From Nocardioides zeae (GTDB lineage Bacteria > Actinomycetota > Actinomycetes > Propionibacteriales > Nocardioidaceae): a DNA stretch of 64,000 nt. The notes beneath the pieces were generated by a model. That model was given only the letters and a program-made list of their open reading frames with translations. It was not told the origin of the DNA and did no database searches. This document shows, one piece after another, positions 57,066 to 64,000 of the stretch (positions within the stretch are counted from its first letter, which is position 1; each line of letters begins with the position of its first letter). Position numbers and translations under genes: made by a program. The DNA lies in assembly GCF_010686755.1 (NCBI RefSeq), contig NZ_JAAGXA010000014.1:16941-80940 (forward strand), written 5' to 3'.

Positions 57066-57953
57066 GTGAGCGTGACTCCTCCCGACACCGGCGCCCCGGC
57101 AGCCCCCCCCGCGAAGGACCACGGGCGGGCAGGTCGCAACCTGCCCGCCGCGGTCGCGTCCGCGGTGGTGCTCCTGGGTGCCATCGCCGCGTCCCTGGCG
57201 TTCTACAAGACGGCCTTCATGGTGATCGTGGCGATCGCCGTCGTGGTCGCGGTGTGGGAGCTGCACCAGGGCTTCGCCGCGAAGGACATCGACCTCCCCG
57301 AGCAGCCGCTGATGGTCGGCGGCGTCGTGATGGTCGTCGTCGCGTACTTCTTCGGCGCGCCCGCCCTCGTCACCGCGACGGCGGTGACCGGCCTGGCCAT
57401 CATGCTGTGGCTGCTCCACCGCGGTGTGGACGGCTATGTGCGCAACGCGTCGGCCGCGATCTTCGCGCTGATCTACGTCCCCTTCCTCGGCTCGTTCGTC
57501 GCGCTGCTGCTCGCCGAGGGCGGCTCGACCGGCTTCGAGGGGTACGACGACGGGGTGCGCGGCGTCATCGCCTTCGTGCTCGTGACGATCGCGTCCGACA
57601 TCGGCGGGTACGTCGCGGGCGTGCTCTTCGGCAAGCACCCGATGGCCCCCGTCATCTCGCCCAAGAAGTCGTGGGAGGGCTTCGCGGGTTCCGCGATCGC
57701 CTGCGTGGTCGTCGGATGGCTGCTCGTCGAGTACCTCCTCGACGGCGACTGGTGGGTCGGCATCTGCCTCGGCCTCATCACGGTCGTCATGGCCACCCTG
57801 GGCGACCTCTGCGAGTCGGTCATCAAGCGCGACCTCGGCATCAAGGACATGAGCCAGGTCATCCCGGGCCACGGCGGCCTCATGGACCGGCTGGACTCGC
57901 TGCTCGCCACCGTCGCCCCGACGTGGTTGCTGCTGCACTACCTGGTCTTCTGA
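57066..57953 (+). CDS. cdsA: Phosphatidate cytidylyltransferase
   Basis: The 295-aa membrane enzyme makes CDP-diacylglycerol from phosphatidic acid and CTP. Seven to eight helices are expected, and the C-terminal signature KRDLGIKDMSQVIPGHGGLMDRLDS (split around residues 258-282) is intact. SDIGGYVAGVLFGKHPM and SPKKSWEGFAGS are also typical. It uses the product of plsC/gpsA-type enzymes encoded at the window start. The start is a GTG at 57066. Confidence 0.96.
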   Translation: MSVTPPDTGAPAAPPAKDHGRAGRNLPAAVASAVVLLGAIAASLAFYKTAFMVIVAIAVVVAVWELHQGFAAKDIDLPEQPLMVGGVVMVVVAYFFGAPALVTATAVTGLAIMLWLLHRGVDGYVRNASAAIFALIYVPFLGSFVALLLAEGGSTGFEGYDDGVRGVIAFVLVTIASDIGGYVAGVLFGKHPMAPVISPKKSWEGFAGSAIACVVVGWLLVEYLLDGDWWVGICLGLITVVMATLGDLCESVIKRDLGIKDMSQVIPGHGGLMDRLDSLLATVAPTWLLLHYLVF

Positions 57954-58023
57954 CCCCCGGCGCGCCGTGCCGCCGCCGCTCGCCCCGCCACTAAGGTGAG
58001 CGCCGACGAGAGGGGGCCGCACC

Positions 58024-58782
58024 GTGCGAGCCAAGTGGGTGGCGGTCGCCGTCGCCGGCGCCGGAGCCGCGTACGCCGCGGACCGGGCCCGTCGTGGACG
58101 CCGGGCCCTCCCGGCGGGCCCCGCAGCCCCGGCCGCGCTGCCCGAGCCGGTCGCGCCGCTCGTCCTCGAGGAGCCCGAGGCGGTCGAGCCCGTCGAGCCC
58201 GTCGAGCCCGTGGCGTCGCCCGAGCCCGTCGCGGACGAGGTGCTGACGGCCACCGGTCCGCTCGAGCCGGTGCGCGACGAGCCGGAGCCGGAGCCCGAGC
58301 CGGAGCCTGACCCGGAGCCCGAGCCTGACCCGGAGCCCGAGCCGGAGCCCGAGCCGGAGCCCGAGCCGGAGCCCGAGCCCGAGCCCCTCGCGCCCCCGAC
58401 GGTCGAGGTGGCGGCGGTCCGCGCCGTACCGGAGCCGGAGCCCGCGTCCGAGCAGGCGATCGAGCTGGAGCCCGAGGACCAGGACGAGGACGAGGAGCCG
58501 GGGTCGACGAAGGTCGCCCTGAGCGGGTTCTACACCGGTCTGGTCTGCATGCTCTTCGCCCCGGTGCTCTACTTCAGCGCCACGGACTGGCTGTTCGAGG
58601 CGGAGACGTCGGCGCAGCTGACCCCGTTCGTGCTGCTCCTCCTGGCCGTGCCGGCGATCCTGGTGGCGGTGCCGCGGACGCGGCGGTTCGGGCTCTACAT
58701 GGTGCTCGGGCTCGCCCTGACCGGCGTCGTGGTCGCGACCACCGCGATCGTGGTCCTGTTCCTGCTGTTCCGCGCCGGCTGA
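58024..58782 (+). CDS. Membrane protein with Glu-Pro repeat domain
   Basis: The 252-aa protein has an N-terminal hydrophobic segment (about residues 4-20), then a long region of Glu-Pro and Asp-Pro dipeptides (densest at about 86-121), an acidic stretch, and three C-terminal membrane helices (about 165-250). I do not recognise the family. Pro-Glu repeats form stiff extended rods, as in TonB-like spacers, so it may span a distance at the cell surface or recruit basic partners. A TAAGGT box lies at 57992-57997. GAGAGGGGG lies upstream of the GTG start. It stands between cdsA and rlmN. Confidence 0.7.
   Translation: MRAKWVAVAVAGAGAAYAADRARRGRRALPAGPAAPAALPEPVAPLVLEEPEAVEPVEPVEPVASPEPVADEVLTATGPLEPVRDEPEPEPEPEPDPEPEPDPEPEPEPEPEPEPEPEPEPLAPPTVEVAAVRAVPEPEPASEQAIELEPEDQDEDEEPGSTKVALSGFYTGLVCMLFAPVLYFSATDWLFEAETSAQLTPFVLLLLAVPAILVAVPRTRRFGLYMVLGLALTGVVVATTAIVVLFLLFRAG
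58279..58386 (+). repeat. GAGCC(C/G) minisatellite within the Glu-Pro gene
   Basis: The unit GAGCCGGAGCCC, with variants containing CTGACC, is repeated about nine times and encodes the Glu-Pro/Asp-Pro tract. All changes keep the frame in multiples of six bases, so copy number could vary between strains without breaking the gene. Confidence 0.8.
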
Positions 58783-58852
58783 CCTCCCCCGCCGGGGGGC
58801 GGTCGCTCGCGTTTCGGCGCAGGCGTGGCTGCGGTGGGATGATCGGGGGGCG

Positions 58853-59998
58853 ATGTCCGAGAACACCCCCACGCCCGAGCCCCAGCGCACCTCCCTGCCC
58901 CTCGTCATGGAGGCGCCGCGGGGGCGCGCGAAGCCGCCGCGCCACCTGGCCGACCTCGACGAGGCCGGGCGCAAGGCGCTGCTCGAGGAGTCCGGCCTGC
59001 CGGGCTTCCGGGCCAAGCAGCTCTCGCACCACTACTTCGCGCGCCTGACCTCCGACCCGGCGGAGATGACGGACCTCCCGGCGGCCCAGCGCGAGGAGCT
59101 GGCGGCAGCGCTGTTCCCGCGGCTCCTGACGCCCGTGCGCACGATGGAGGCTGACAAGGGCACCACCCGCAAGACGCTCTGGCGGCTCTTCGACGGCGCG
59201 CTCGTGGAGTCGGTGCTGATGCGCTACCCCCAGCGGGCCACGATCTGCGTCTCGAGCCAGGCCGGCTGCGGCATGGCCTGCCCGTTCTGCGCCACCGGCC
59301 AGGGCGGCCTCCAGCGCAACATGAGCGCGGCGGAGATCGTCGACCAGGTCGTCGACGGCGCGCGGGCGATGGCCCGCGGCGAGGTCGCCGGCGGTCCCGG
59401 ACGTCTCTCCAACGTCGTGTTCATGGGCATGGGGGAGCCGCTCGCCAACTACAAGGCGGTCGTGGCGGCGGTGCACCGGCTCACGGATCCGGCGCCCGCG
59501 GGGCTCGGTCTCTCGGCCCGCAACGTCACGGTCTCCACGGTCGGCCTCGTGCCCCGGATCCTGCAGCTGGCCGAGGAGGGCGTGCCGGTCACGCTCGCGC
59601 TCAGCCTCCACGCGCCCGACGACGAGCTGCGCAACGACATCGTGCCGATCAACACCCGCTACTCGGTAGCGGAGACGGTCGACGCGGCCTGGGAGTTCGC
59701 GCGGCGCACGAAGCGTCGCGTGTCGGTGGAGTACGCGATGATGCGCGACGTCAACGACCAGGCGTGGCGAGCGGACCTCCTCGCCGACGTGCTCAACGCG
59801 CGGGGCGACTGGGGCTGGGTGCACGTCAATCTCATCCCGCTCAACGAGGTGCCCGGCTCGCGCTTCACGCGGTCGCGCGACGCCGACACCGCCGAGTTCG
59901 TGCGTCGGCTCGAGGCCAAGGGCATCAGCACGACGATCCGCGACACCCGCGGCGACGACATCGACGCGGCCTGCGGCCAGCTCGCCGCAGCCGAGTAG
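58853..59998 (+). CDS. rlmN: Dual-specificity 23S rRNA/tRNA (adenine-C2)-methyltransferase RlmN
   Basis: The 381-aa radical SAM enzyme methylates C2 of A2503 in 23S rRNA and of A37 in some tRNAs. The iron-sulfur motif CGMACPFC (CxxxCxxC, about residue 138) is intact, with the GMGEPL segment near 193, LSLHAPDD (about 246) and the C-terminal resolving cysteine in DDIDAACGQL. Length is normal. The ATG at 58853 follows a G-rich stretch. A long hairpin terminates the gene. Confidence 0.95.
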   Translation: MSENTPTPEPQRTSLPLVMEAPRGRAKPPRHLADLDEAGRKALLEESGLPGFRAKQLSHHYFARLTSDPAEMTDLPAAQREELAAALFPRLLTPVRTMEADKGTTRKTLWRLFDGALVESVLMRYPQRATICVSSQAGCGMACPFCATGQGGLQRNMSAAEIVDQVVDGARAMARGEVAGGPGRLSNVVFMGMGEPLANYKAVVAAVHRLTDPAPAGLGLSARNVTVSTVGLVPRILQLAEEGVPVTLALSLHAPDDELRNDIVPINTRYSVAETVDAAWEFARRTKRRVSVEYAMMRDVNDQAWRADLLADVLNARGDWGWVHVNLIPLNEVPGSRFTRSRDADTAEFVRRLEAKGISTTIRDTRGDDIDAACGQLAAAE

Positions 59999-60012
59999 TC
60001 CCCCCAGCGCCG

Positions 60013-60066
60013 GACAGCGCGACGGTCCGCTGAGCACCTGTCTGCTCTGCGGACCACCGCGCTGTC
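60013..60066 (+). terminator. Hairpin after rlmN
   Basis: GACAGCGCG (60013-60021) and GGTCCGC (60024-60030) pair with 60049-60066, interrupted by two mismatches; AGCA/TGCT pairing inside the 18-nt loop extends it. It starts 15 bp after the rlmN stop. The rest of the 256-bp gap contains a -10-like TAGCGT (60189-60194) for the next gene. Confidence 0.7.
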
Positions 60067-60254
60067 GTCCCTGCTCCCCGAGCCCAGGTGAACGCCGCGT
60101 GACGCGGAGGCAGCGGTGTCCGGTGGAGATTCCCGCTCGGTTCAACTGGCGTCCATCGGCGCCGCCCCGCCCCGTTCCGGCCCGCTCCTAGCGTCCGACC
60201 CGTCAGCGAGCGCACAGCGACGACGACTGTGCCCCGACGGAGGAGGACCGCCGC

Positions 60255-61442
60255 ATGCGGCTGCACCGTTCGAGCCCGAGCACCGTCACGCACCTCCCGC
60301 GCCGCGGGGACCGCCTGCGGGTGCTGGTCGTCAGCGAGTCGTTCCTGCCGCAGGTGAACGGGGTGACGAACTCGGTACGCCGCGTGCTGGAGCACCTCGC
60401 GGCCGAGGGCCACGAGGCCGAGCTGGTGGCGCCGACGGGACCCGCGACGTACGCGGGGTTCCCCGTCACCATCTGTCGCGGCGCCCACCTGCCGTTCTAC
60501 CGCGACTTCCGCATCGGGCTCGAGACGCAGCGTCGCCTGCGGGCCGCGATGGAGCGGTTCCGCCCGGACGTCGTGCACATCGCCTCCCCGGCGACCCTGG
60601 GCTACCAGGCGGCACGGGCCGCCGCGGACCTGGGGATCCCCACGGTCGCGATCTACCAGACGGACCTCGTCGGGTTCGCGGACCGCTACGGCATCGCCGG
60701 CGGCACGCGGGCGATGTCCTACCTCACGCGTCGCATCCACACGAGCGTCGACCGGACGCTCGCTCCCTCGACCGCCAGCCTCCGTCAGCTCGAGCAGATG
60801 GAGGTGCCCGGTCTGGGCCGCTGGCCACGCGGGGTCGACCTCACGCAGTTCGACCCCGCGTGCCGTGACGACGAGCTGCGCCGTCGGCTCGCGCCGAACG
60901 GTGAGCTGCTGGTCGGGTACGTCGGTCGCCTCGCTCCCGAGAAGGAGCTCGAGCTGCTCACGCACGTCGACCGCCTGCCCGGCGTGCGGGTGGTGATCGT
61001 CGGTGGCGGTCCGGAGGAGGAGCGCCTGCGCGGGCTGCTGCCGGACGCCGCGTTCCTCGGGGTGCTGCACGGCGCGGAGCTCGCCGCGGCGTACGCCAGC
61101 CTCGACGTCTTCGTCCACACCGGCCGCCACGAGACCTACTGCCAGGCCGCGCAGGAGGCGCTGGCCTCCGGCGTGCCGGTCGTCGCGCCGCGGGCCGGCG
61201 GCCCGATCGACGTGGTCGACGACGGCACCGCCGGCTACCTCTACGAGCCCGGCAGCGGGGCGGCGATGGCGACCTACGTGCGGATGCTCCACGAGAACGC
61301 GCCCCTGCGGCGCCGCGCCGCCCTCGCTGCGCGGCGCAGCGTCGAGGGCCGGTCCTGGGCGGCGGTCAACGCCCTGCTCGTGCGGCACTACCGCGAGGTG
61401 CTCGCCGAGCGCCGCGCCGTCCGGTCGGCGCGGGCGGCCTGA
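60255..61442 (+). CDS. GT4-family glycosyltransferase (mannosyltransferase-like)
   Basis: The 395-aa enzyme has the GT-B fold. An N-terminal acceptor domain starts VLVVSESFLPQVNGVTNSV (about residues 24-42), and the C-terminal donor domain has VGYVGRLAPEKELELL (about 220) and the HTGRHETYCQAAQEALASGVPVVA segment (about 290-313) with the catalytic EX7E-type glutamates. This pattern resembles GDP-mannose-dependent mannosyltransferases such as MgtA/PimB-like enzymes of actinobacterial glycolipids. The sugar and acceptor are inferred only by family. GGAGGAGG lies before the ATG. The TIGR03089-like gene follows after 21 bp. Confidence 0.87.
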   Translation: MRLHRSSPSTVTHLPRRGDRLRVLVVSESFLPQVNGVTNSVRRVLEHLAAEGHEAELVAPTGPATYAGFPVTICRGAHLPFYRDFRIGLETQRRLRAAMERFRPDVVHIASPATLGYQAARAAADLGIPTVAIYQTDLVGFADRYGIAGGTRAMSYLTRRIHTSVDRTLAPSTASLRQLEQMEVPGLGRWPRGVDLTQFDPACRDDELRRRLAPNGELLVGYVGRLAPEKELELLTHVDRLPGVRVVIVGGGPEEERLRGLLPDAAFLGVLHGAELAAAYASLDVFVHTGRHETYCQAAQEALASGVPVVAPRAGGPIDVVDDGTAGYLYEPGSGAAMATYVRMLHENAPLRRRAALAARRSVEGRSWAAVNALLVRHYREVLAERRAVRSARAA

Positions 61443-61463
61443 CGCGCCACTAGGCTCCGGAGG

Positions 61464-62129
61464 GTGACGAACCTCGCGTACGACGCTCTCGACCTCCACG
61501 TCATCCGCGGCCGCGCGGAGGCGCCGGCCGTCTCGACGCCCGACCGGGAGGTCGACTACGCGACGGTGCTGGAGGAGGTCGGTGCCCTCGCGGGTGCGAT
61601 GCGTGCGCTGGGCGTGGCGCCCGGGGCGTCGGTGCTCGTGGCGCTGGCGGACGAGTACGACGAGCTGCTCGCCTTCCTCGCCGCGCTCCGCCTGCGGGCG
61701 GTGCCCGTGCTGGTCGAGCGCGTGCACGCGGCCGTCGAGCCCGAGGCGGCCCCGGCCGCACACCTTCCCTCGGCGGCGACCCTGGCGGTGCGCCACCGCC
61801 CCCACCTGGTCGTGTCGGCGGTGCCCTGGCCCGGCCACGTGCACCGCCCCGCGGCGGTGCTCTACCGGGGCCCGGAGCCCCAGGACCCCGAGACCGAGGT
61901 CGCGTGGGAGCTGGCGCTGCGGGCCGGGCGCACCGATCCGGCGCCCGCGTCGCGCGCCGACGAGGTCGACGAGCCACCGACCGACGCCCACGAGGCGGCC
62001 GCCGAGGCGTGCGCGTACGTCGTGGGGAACCGTGCCGTGCTGCACCGCGAGGTGCCCGAGGCGGCCACCCAGGTCGGCCGCCGCCTGGGCGGGCTGCTCG
62101 GCGGGCGTCCGGTGACGCTGGGGCGCTGA
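61464..62129 (+). CDS. TIGR03089-like protein (N-terminal fragment of the AMP-binding fold)
   Basis: The 221-aa protein resembles the first third of acyl-CoA synthetases (VDYATVLEEVGALAGAMRALGVAPGASVLVALADEYDELLAFLAALRLRAVPVLV, about residues 30-85) but lacks the P-loop and all adenylation motifs. The TIGR03089 family of Actinobacteria fits this description and size; function is unknown. It is probably not a recent truncation, because it has its own start and stop. TAGGCT lies 7 nt before the GTG and a GGAGG lies within that spacer, so it could be read as leaderless or led. A long palindrome follows. Confidence 0.72.
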   Translation: MTNLAYDALDLHVIRGRAEAPAVSTPDREVDYATVLEEVGALAGAMRALGVAPGASVLVALADEYDELLAFLAALRLRAVPVLVERVHAAVEPEAAPAAHLPSAATLAVRHRPHLVVSAVPWPGHVHRPAAVLYRGPEPQDPETEVAWELALRAGRTDPAPASRADEVDEPPTDAHEAAAEACAYVVGNRAVLHREVPEAATQVGRRLGGLLGGRPVTLGR

Positions 62130-62137
62130 GTCCCGCG

Positions 62138-62200
62138 GGTAGTCCCTGACGTCTCCGTCCACGTGGATCGTTCTCACGGTCGGGAACGTCAGGGACTACC
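62138..62200. terminator. Bidirectional palindrome between convergent genes
   Basis: A perfect 15-bp inverted repeat, GGTAGTCCCTGACGT (62138-62152) with 62186-62200, flanks a 33-nt loop that itself can pair partly. It is 9 bp from one stop and 17 bp from the other. It serves well as a bidirectional terminator, but the arm sequence differs from the palindromes at 2687 and 52305. Confidence 0.75.
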
Positions 62201-62216
62201 GGACGCAGAGGTCGGA

Positions 62217-62546
62217 TCAGCCCCGGTCGACGGCCATCTCGCCGAGCTCGGACCAGCCGTCGGCGTCGACGTCCTGGCTGACGATGCGCGGGGTCGCCGC
62301 GAGGTAGCGGGGGAGCTTCTCCTGCGCCGCCTTGAAGTGGTCGGACTGCACGTGGGCCGCTCCGGCGTCGCCGTCGTCGAAGGCCTCGACGAGCACGTAC
62401 TGGTGCGGGTCGGTCACCGAGCGCGACCAGAAGAACCACTTGCAGCCGGGCTCGGCGTTGCACGCCTCGGTGAACTCGCGGGAGATCTCGGGCCAGTCGT
62501 CGGCGTGCTCGGGCAGCACGTCGAAGACGGCGGTGATGAAGATCAA
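62217..62546 (-). CDS. Antibiotic biosynthesis monooxygenase-fold (ABM) protein
   Basis: The 109-aa protein has the ABM dimeric ferredoxin-like fold pattern: LIFITAVFDVLPEHADDW at the N-terminus, CKWFFWSRSVTDPHQYVLVEAFDD in the middle and HVQSDHFKAAQEKLPRYL near the C-terminus. Members include quinone monooxygenases and heme-degrading enzymes, but many have no known substrate. The start is TTG at 62546, fixed by GAGGAG 5 nt upstream; the longer open frame is proline-rich and unlikely. It converges with the TIGR03089-like gene. Confidence 0.82.
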   Translation of the reverse strand: MIFITAVFDVLPEHADDWPEISREFTEACNAEPGCKWFFWSRSVTDPHQYVLVEAFDDGDAGAAHVQSDHFKAAQEKLPRYLAATPRIVSQDVDADGWSELGEMAVDRG

Positions 62547-62757
62547 GGTCGCTCCTCGGGTCGGGACTGGGTCGTCGCCAGTCTGCCGGGAGGAGGAAGG
62601 GGTGGGGGCGGGTGCGGACGGGCGCGCCCCAGTGCGTCCGTCCGCCCCCACGTCATGCTTGCAGATTCCTTGAAGATTCGTGGAGATCTGCTTGAGGTCG
62701 TCAACGATCCCCGACGCCGGAGGTCACGCCGCGCGGCGGGCCTGCGACACTCCGGCC

Positions 62758-63915
62758 GTGACCTCGACGACCTCGTCCTCGCCGTCCGCACCCCTCCCGG
62801 GCGGCGGCCCCGCGCCCCACCGCCGCGACGTCGTCGTGCTGGGCTCCACCGGATCGGTCGGCACCCAGGCGCTCGAGCTGGCCCGCCGCCACCCCGACCG
62901 CTACCGCGTCGTGGGACTGACGGCCGGGGGGTCCAACCCGGACCTCTTCGAGCAGCAGGTCGCGGAGTTCGCGCCGGCGTACTCCGGGCTGGGGGAGGAG
63001 GCCTCGGTCGAGGCCGCCGGTCTCGCGGCGGACGTCGTGCTCAACGCGATCACCGGGGCGGTGGGCCTGCGGCCGACCCTGGCGGCGCTGGAGGCCGGGT
63101 CGACGCTGGCCCTGGCCAACAAGGAGTCGCTCATCATCGGCGGCCCGCTCGTGGTGGGGGCGGCCGCTCCCGGTCAGATCGTGCCGGTGGACTCGGAGCA
63201 CTCCGCGGTTGCCCAGTGCCTGCGCGGGGGACGGGCCGAGGAGGTGCGCCGCCTGGTGCTGACGGCGTCCGGTGGGCCGTTCCGCGGACGTACCCGCGCG
63301 GAGCTCGCCGACGTCACCCCCGCCGAGGCGCTGCAGCACCCGACGTGGGCGATGGGCCCGGTCATCACCGTCAACTCGGCCACGCTGGTCAACAAGGGGC
63401 TCGAGGTGATCGAGGCGCACCTGCTCTTCGGCCTGCCGTTCGAGCGCATCGACGTGGTCGTGCACCCGACGAGCGTCGTGCACTCGATGGTGGAGTTCGT
63501 CGACGGCTCGACCCTCGTGCAGGCGAGCCCGCCCACGATGATGATCCCGATCGCGCTGGGCCTCAGCTGGCCCGACCGCGTGCCCGACGCGGCGCCGTCG
63601 GTCGACTGGTCGCGGCCCGAGACCTGGGAGTTCCACCCGCTCGACGACGAGGCCTTCCCGGCGGTCGACCTGGCCCGTCGGGCCGGTACGGCGGGGTCCA
63701 CCGCCCCGGCGGTCTACAACGCCGCCAACGAGGTGTGCGTCGAGGAGTTCCTGGCCGGTCGCCTGCCGTTCGTCGACATCGTGCCGACGGTGGCCAGCGT
63801 TCTCGGGCGCCACGACGTACCCTCGATCGAGCCGCTCACCGTCGACGCCGTCCTGGACGCCGACGCGTGGGCACGCGAGACCGCCCGGGCCCTGCTCGGG
63901 TCGGCCTCGGCCTAG
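62758..63915 (+). CDS. dxr: 1-deoxy-D-xylulose-5-phosphate reductoisomerase
   Basis: The 385-aa enzyme makes 2-C-methyl-D-erythritol 4-phosphate, the first committed step of the MEP isoprenoid pathway. The NADPH-binding LGSTGSVGTQAL (about residue 25), LANKESLIIGG (about 120), PVDSEHSA (about 140) and SGGPFRGRTR motifs are intact, as is the EVIEAHLLFGLPF segment. The start is GTG at 62758; an in-frame start at 62680 would add a poorly conserved tail. The start of a probable site-2 protease gene follows after 40 bp, and this dxr-rip order is conserved in Actinobacteria. Confidence 0.95.
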   Translation: MTSTTSSSPSAPLPGGGPAPHRRDVVVLGSTGSVGTQALELARRHPDRYRVVGLTAGGSNPDLFEQQVAEFAPAYSGLGEEASVEAAGLAADVVLNAITGAVGLRPTLAALEAGSTLALANKESLIIGGPLVVGAAAPGQIVPVDSEHSAVAQCLRGGRAEEVRRLVLTASGGPFRGRTRAELADVTPAEALQHPTWAMGPVITVNSATLVNKGLEVIEAHLLFGLPFERIDVVVHPTSVVHSMVEFVDGSTLVQASPPTMMIPIALGLSWPDRVPDAAPSVDWSRPETWEFHPLDDEAFPAVDLARRAGTAGSTAPAVYNAANEVCVEEFLAGRLPFVDIVPTVASVLGRHDVPSIEPLTVDAVLDADAWARETARALLGSASA

Positions 63916-63955
63916 CAGACCCGCACGACCCCGCTCCGCACCCCGAAGGACCGTC

Positions 63956-64000
63956 ATGACCGCCGCCCTGCTCTACACCCTCGGTGTCGTCGTGTTCGTC
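63956..64000 (+). CDS. Probable M50 site-2 protease (Rip1/RseP-like), first 15 codons
   Basis: ATG at 63956, with GAAGGA upstream, opens a frame that runs to the window end and begins with a hydrophobic segment (MTAALLYTLGVVVFV). The gene is cut off, so the catalytic HExxH motif is not visible. The assignment to a membrane M50 protease rests on the dxr context, where rip and then ispG usually follow in Actinobacteria. Confidence 0.6.
   Translation, partial: MTAALLYTLGVVVFV

Noticed and set aside
62547..62651. N-terminal extension of the monooxygenase-fold protein
   Set aside because: The extension is proline-rich and low in complexity; the TTG at 62546 has GAGGAG at the right distance and begins the fold.
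1..64000. tRNA, rRNA, CRISPR, prophage or insertion sequence
   Set aside because: Reading of the gaps showed no cloverleaf-like sequence, no regularly spaced repeats with unique spacers, and no transposase, integrase or phage protein among the frames.

Overview
The window is 64 kb of a very GC-rich actinobacterial chromosome, most likely a member of the Nocardioidaceae (Nocardioides-like). This assignment is inferred from gene order and protein character, not from a database search. It rests on long conserved actinobacterial housekeeping blocks, a coenzyme F420 gene (cofC/fbiD), actinobacterial-only families (DUF3515, DUF2469, a TIGR03089-like protein), an FtsY with an N-terminal membrane helix, frequent GTG and TTG starts, TANNNT -10 boxes, and several starts that look leaderless.

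Layout. 1-8.9 kb: a homopolymer tract, then cofC, plsC-gpsA, a PLP enzyme of sulfur amino acid metabolism, ddl, a DUF3515 lipoprotein, thiL, rpmB and a DAK/FakA-type kinase. 9-15 kb: recG-rsmD-coaD, then a clear promoter and yceD-rpmF-rnc-mutM. 15-25.5 kb: a small coiled-coil protein, an MFS exporter, smc, a thioesterase, a small membrane protein, a TetR regulator, ftsY and a membrane acyltransferase with an SGNH domain. 25.6-31.8 kb: amtB-glnB-glnD (ammonium uptake and PII signalling), ffh and a NYN-like protein. 31.8-40.2 kb: an amidohydrolase and a di/oligopeptide ABC transporter. Its fused ATPase gene carries a one-base frameshift, and a PH-domain gene on the opposite strand interrupts the cluster. 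40.4-46.5 kb: rpsP-khpA-rimM-trmD, a second amt, rplS, lepB, rnhB and DUF2469. 46.6-53.1 kb: an orphan TadE/TadG pair, yraN, yifB (comM-like), dprA and an M23 peptidase-like protein. 53.5-64 kb: rpsB-tsf-pyrH-frr-cdsA, a Glu-Pro-rich membrane protein, rlmN, a GT4 glycosyltransferase, the TIGR03089-like protein, a monooxygenase-fold protein, dxr, and the first 15 codons of a probable site-2 protease.

Functionally the region couples translation (S2, S16, L19, L28, L32, EF-Ts, RRF, RimM, TrmD, RsmD, RlmN, RNase III), protein export (Ffh, FtsY, LepB), chromosome maintenance (SMC, RecG, MutM, DprA), lipid and wall precursors (PlsC, GpsA, CdsA, Ddl, Dxr) and nitrogen assimilation. I found no tRNA, rRNA, CRISPR array, phage or transposase. 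The least explained material is non-coding. A family of long palindromes with an identical 22-nt loop lies between convergent genes. The two amt genes share an operator-like pattern. A repeated CTTGCGG motif precedes the peptide transporter. There are also several intercistronic hairpins and two probable CTG starts.
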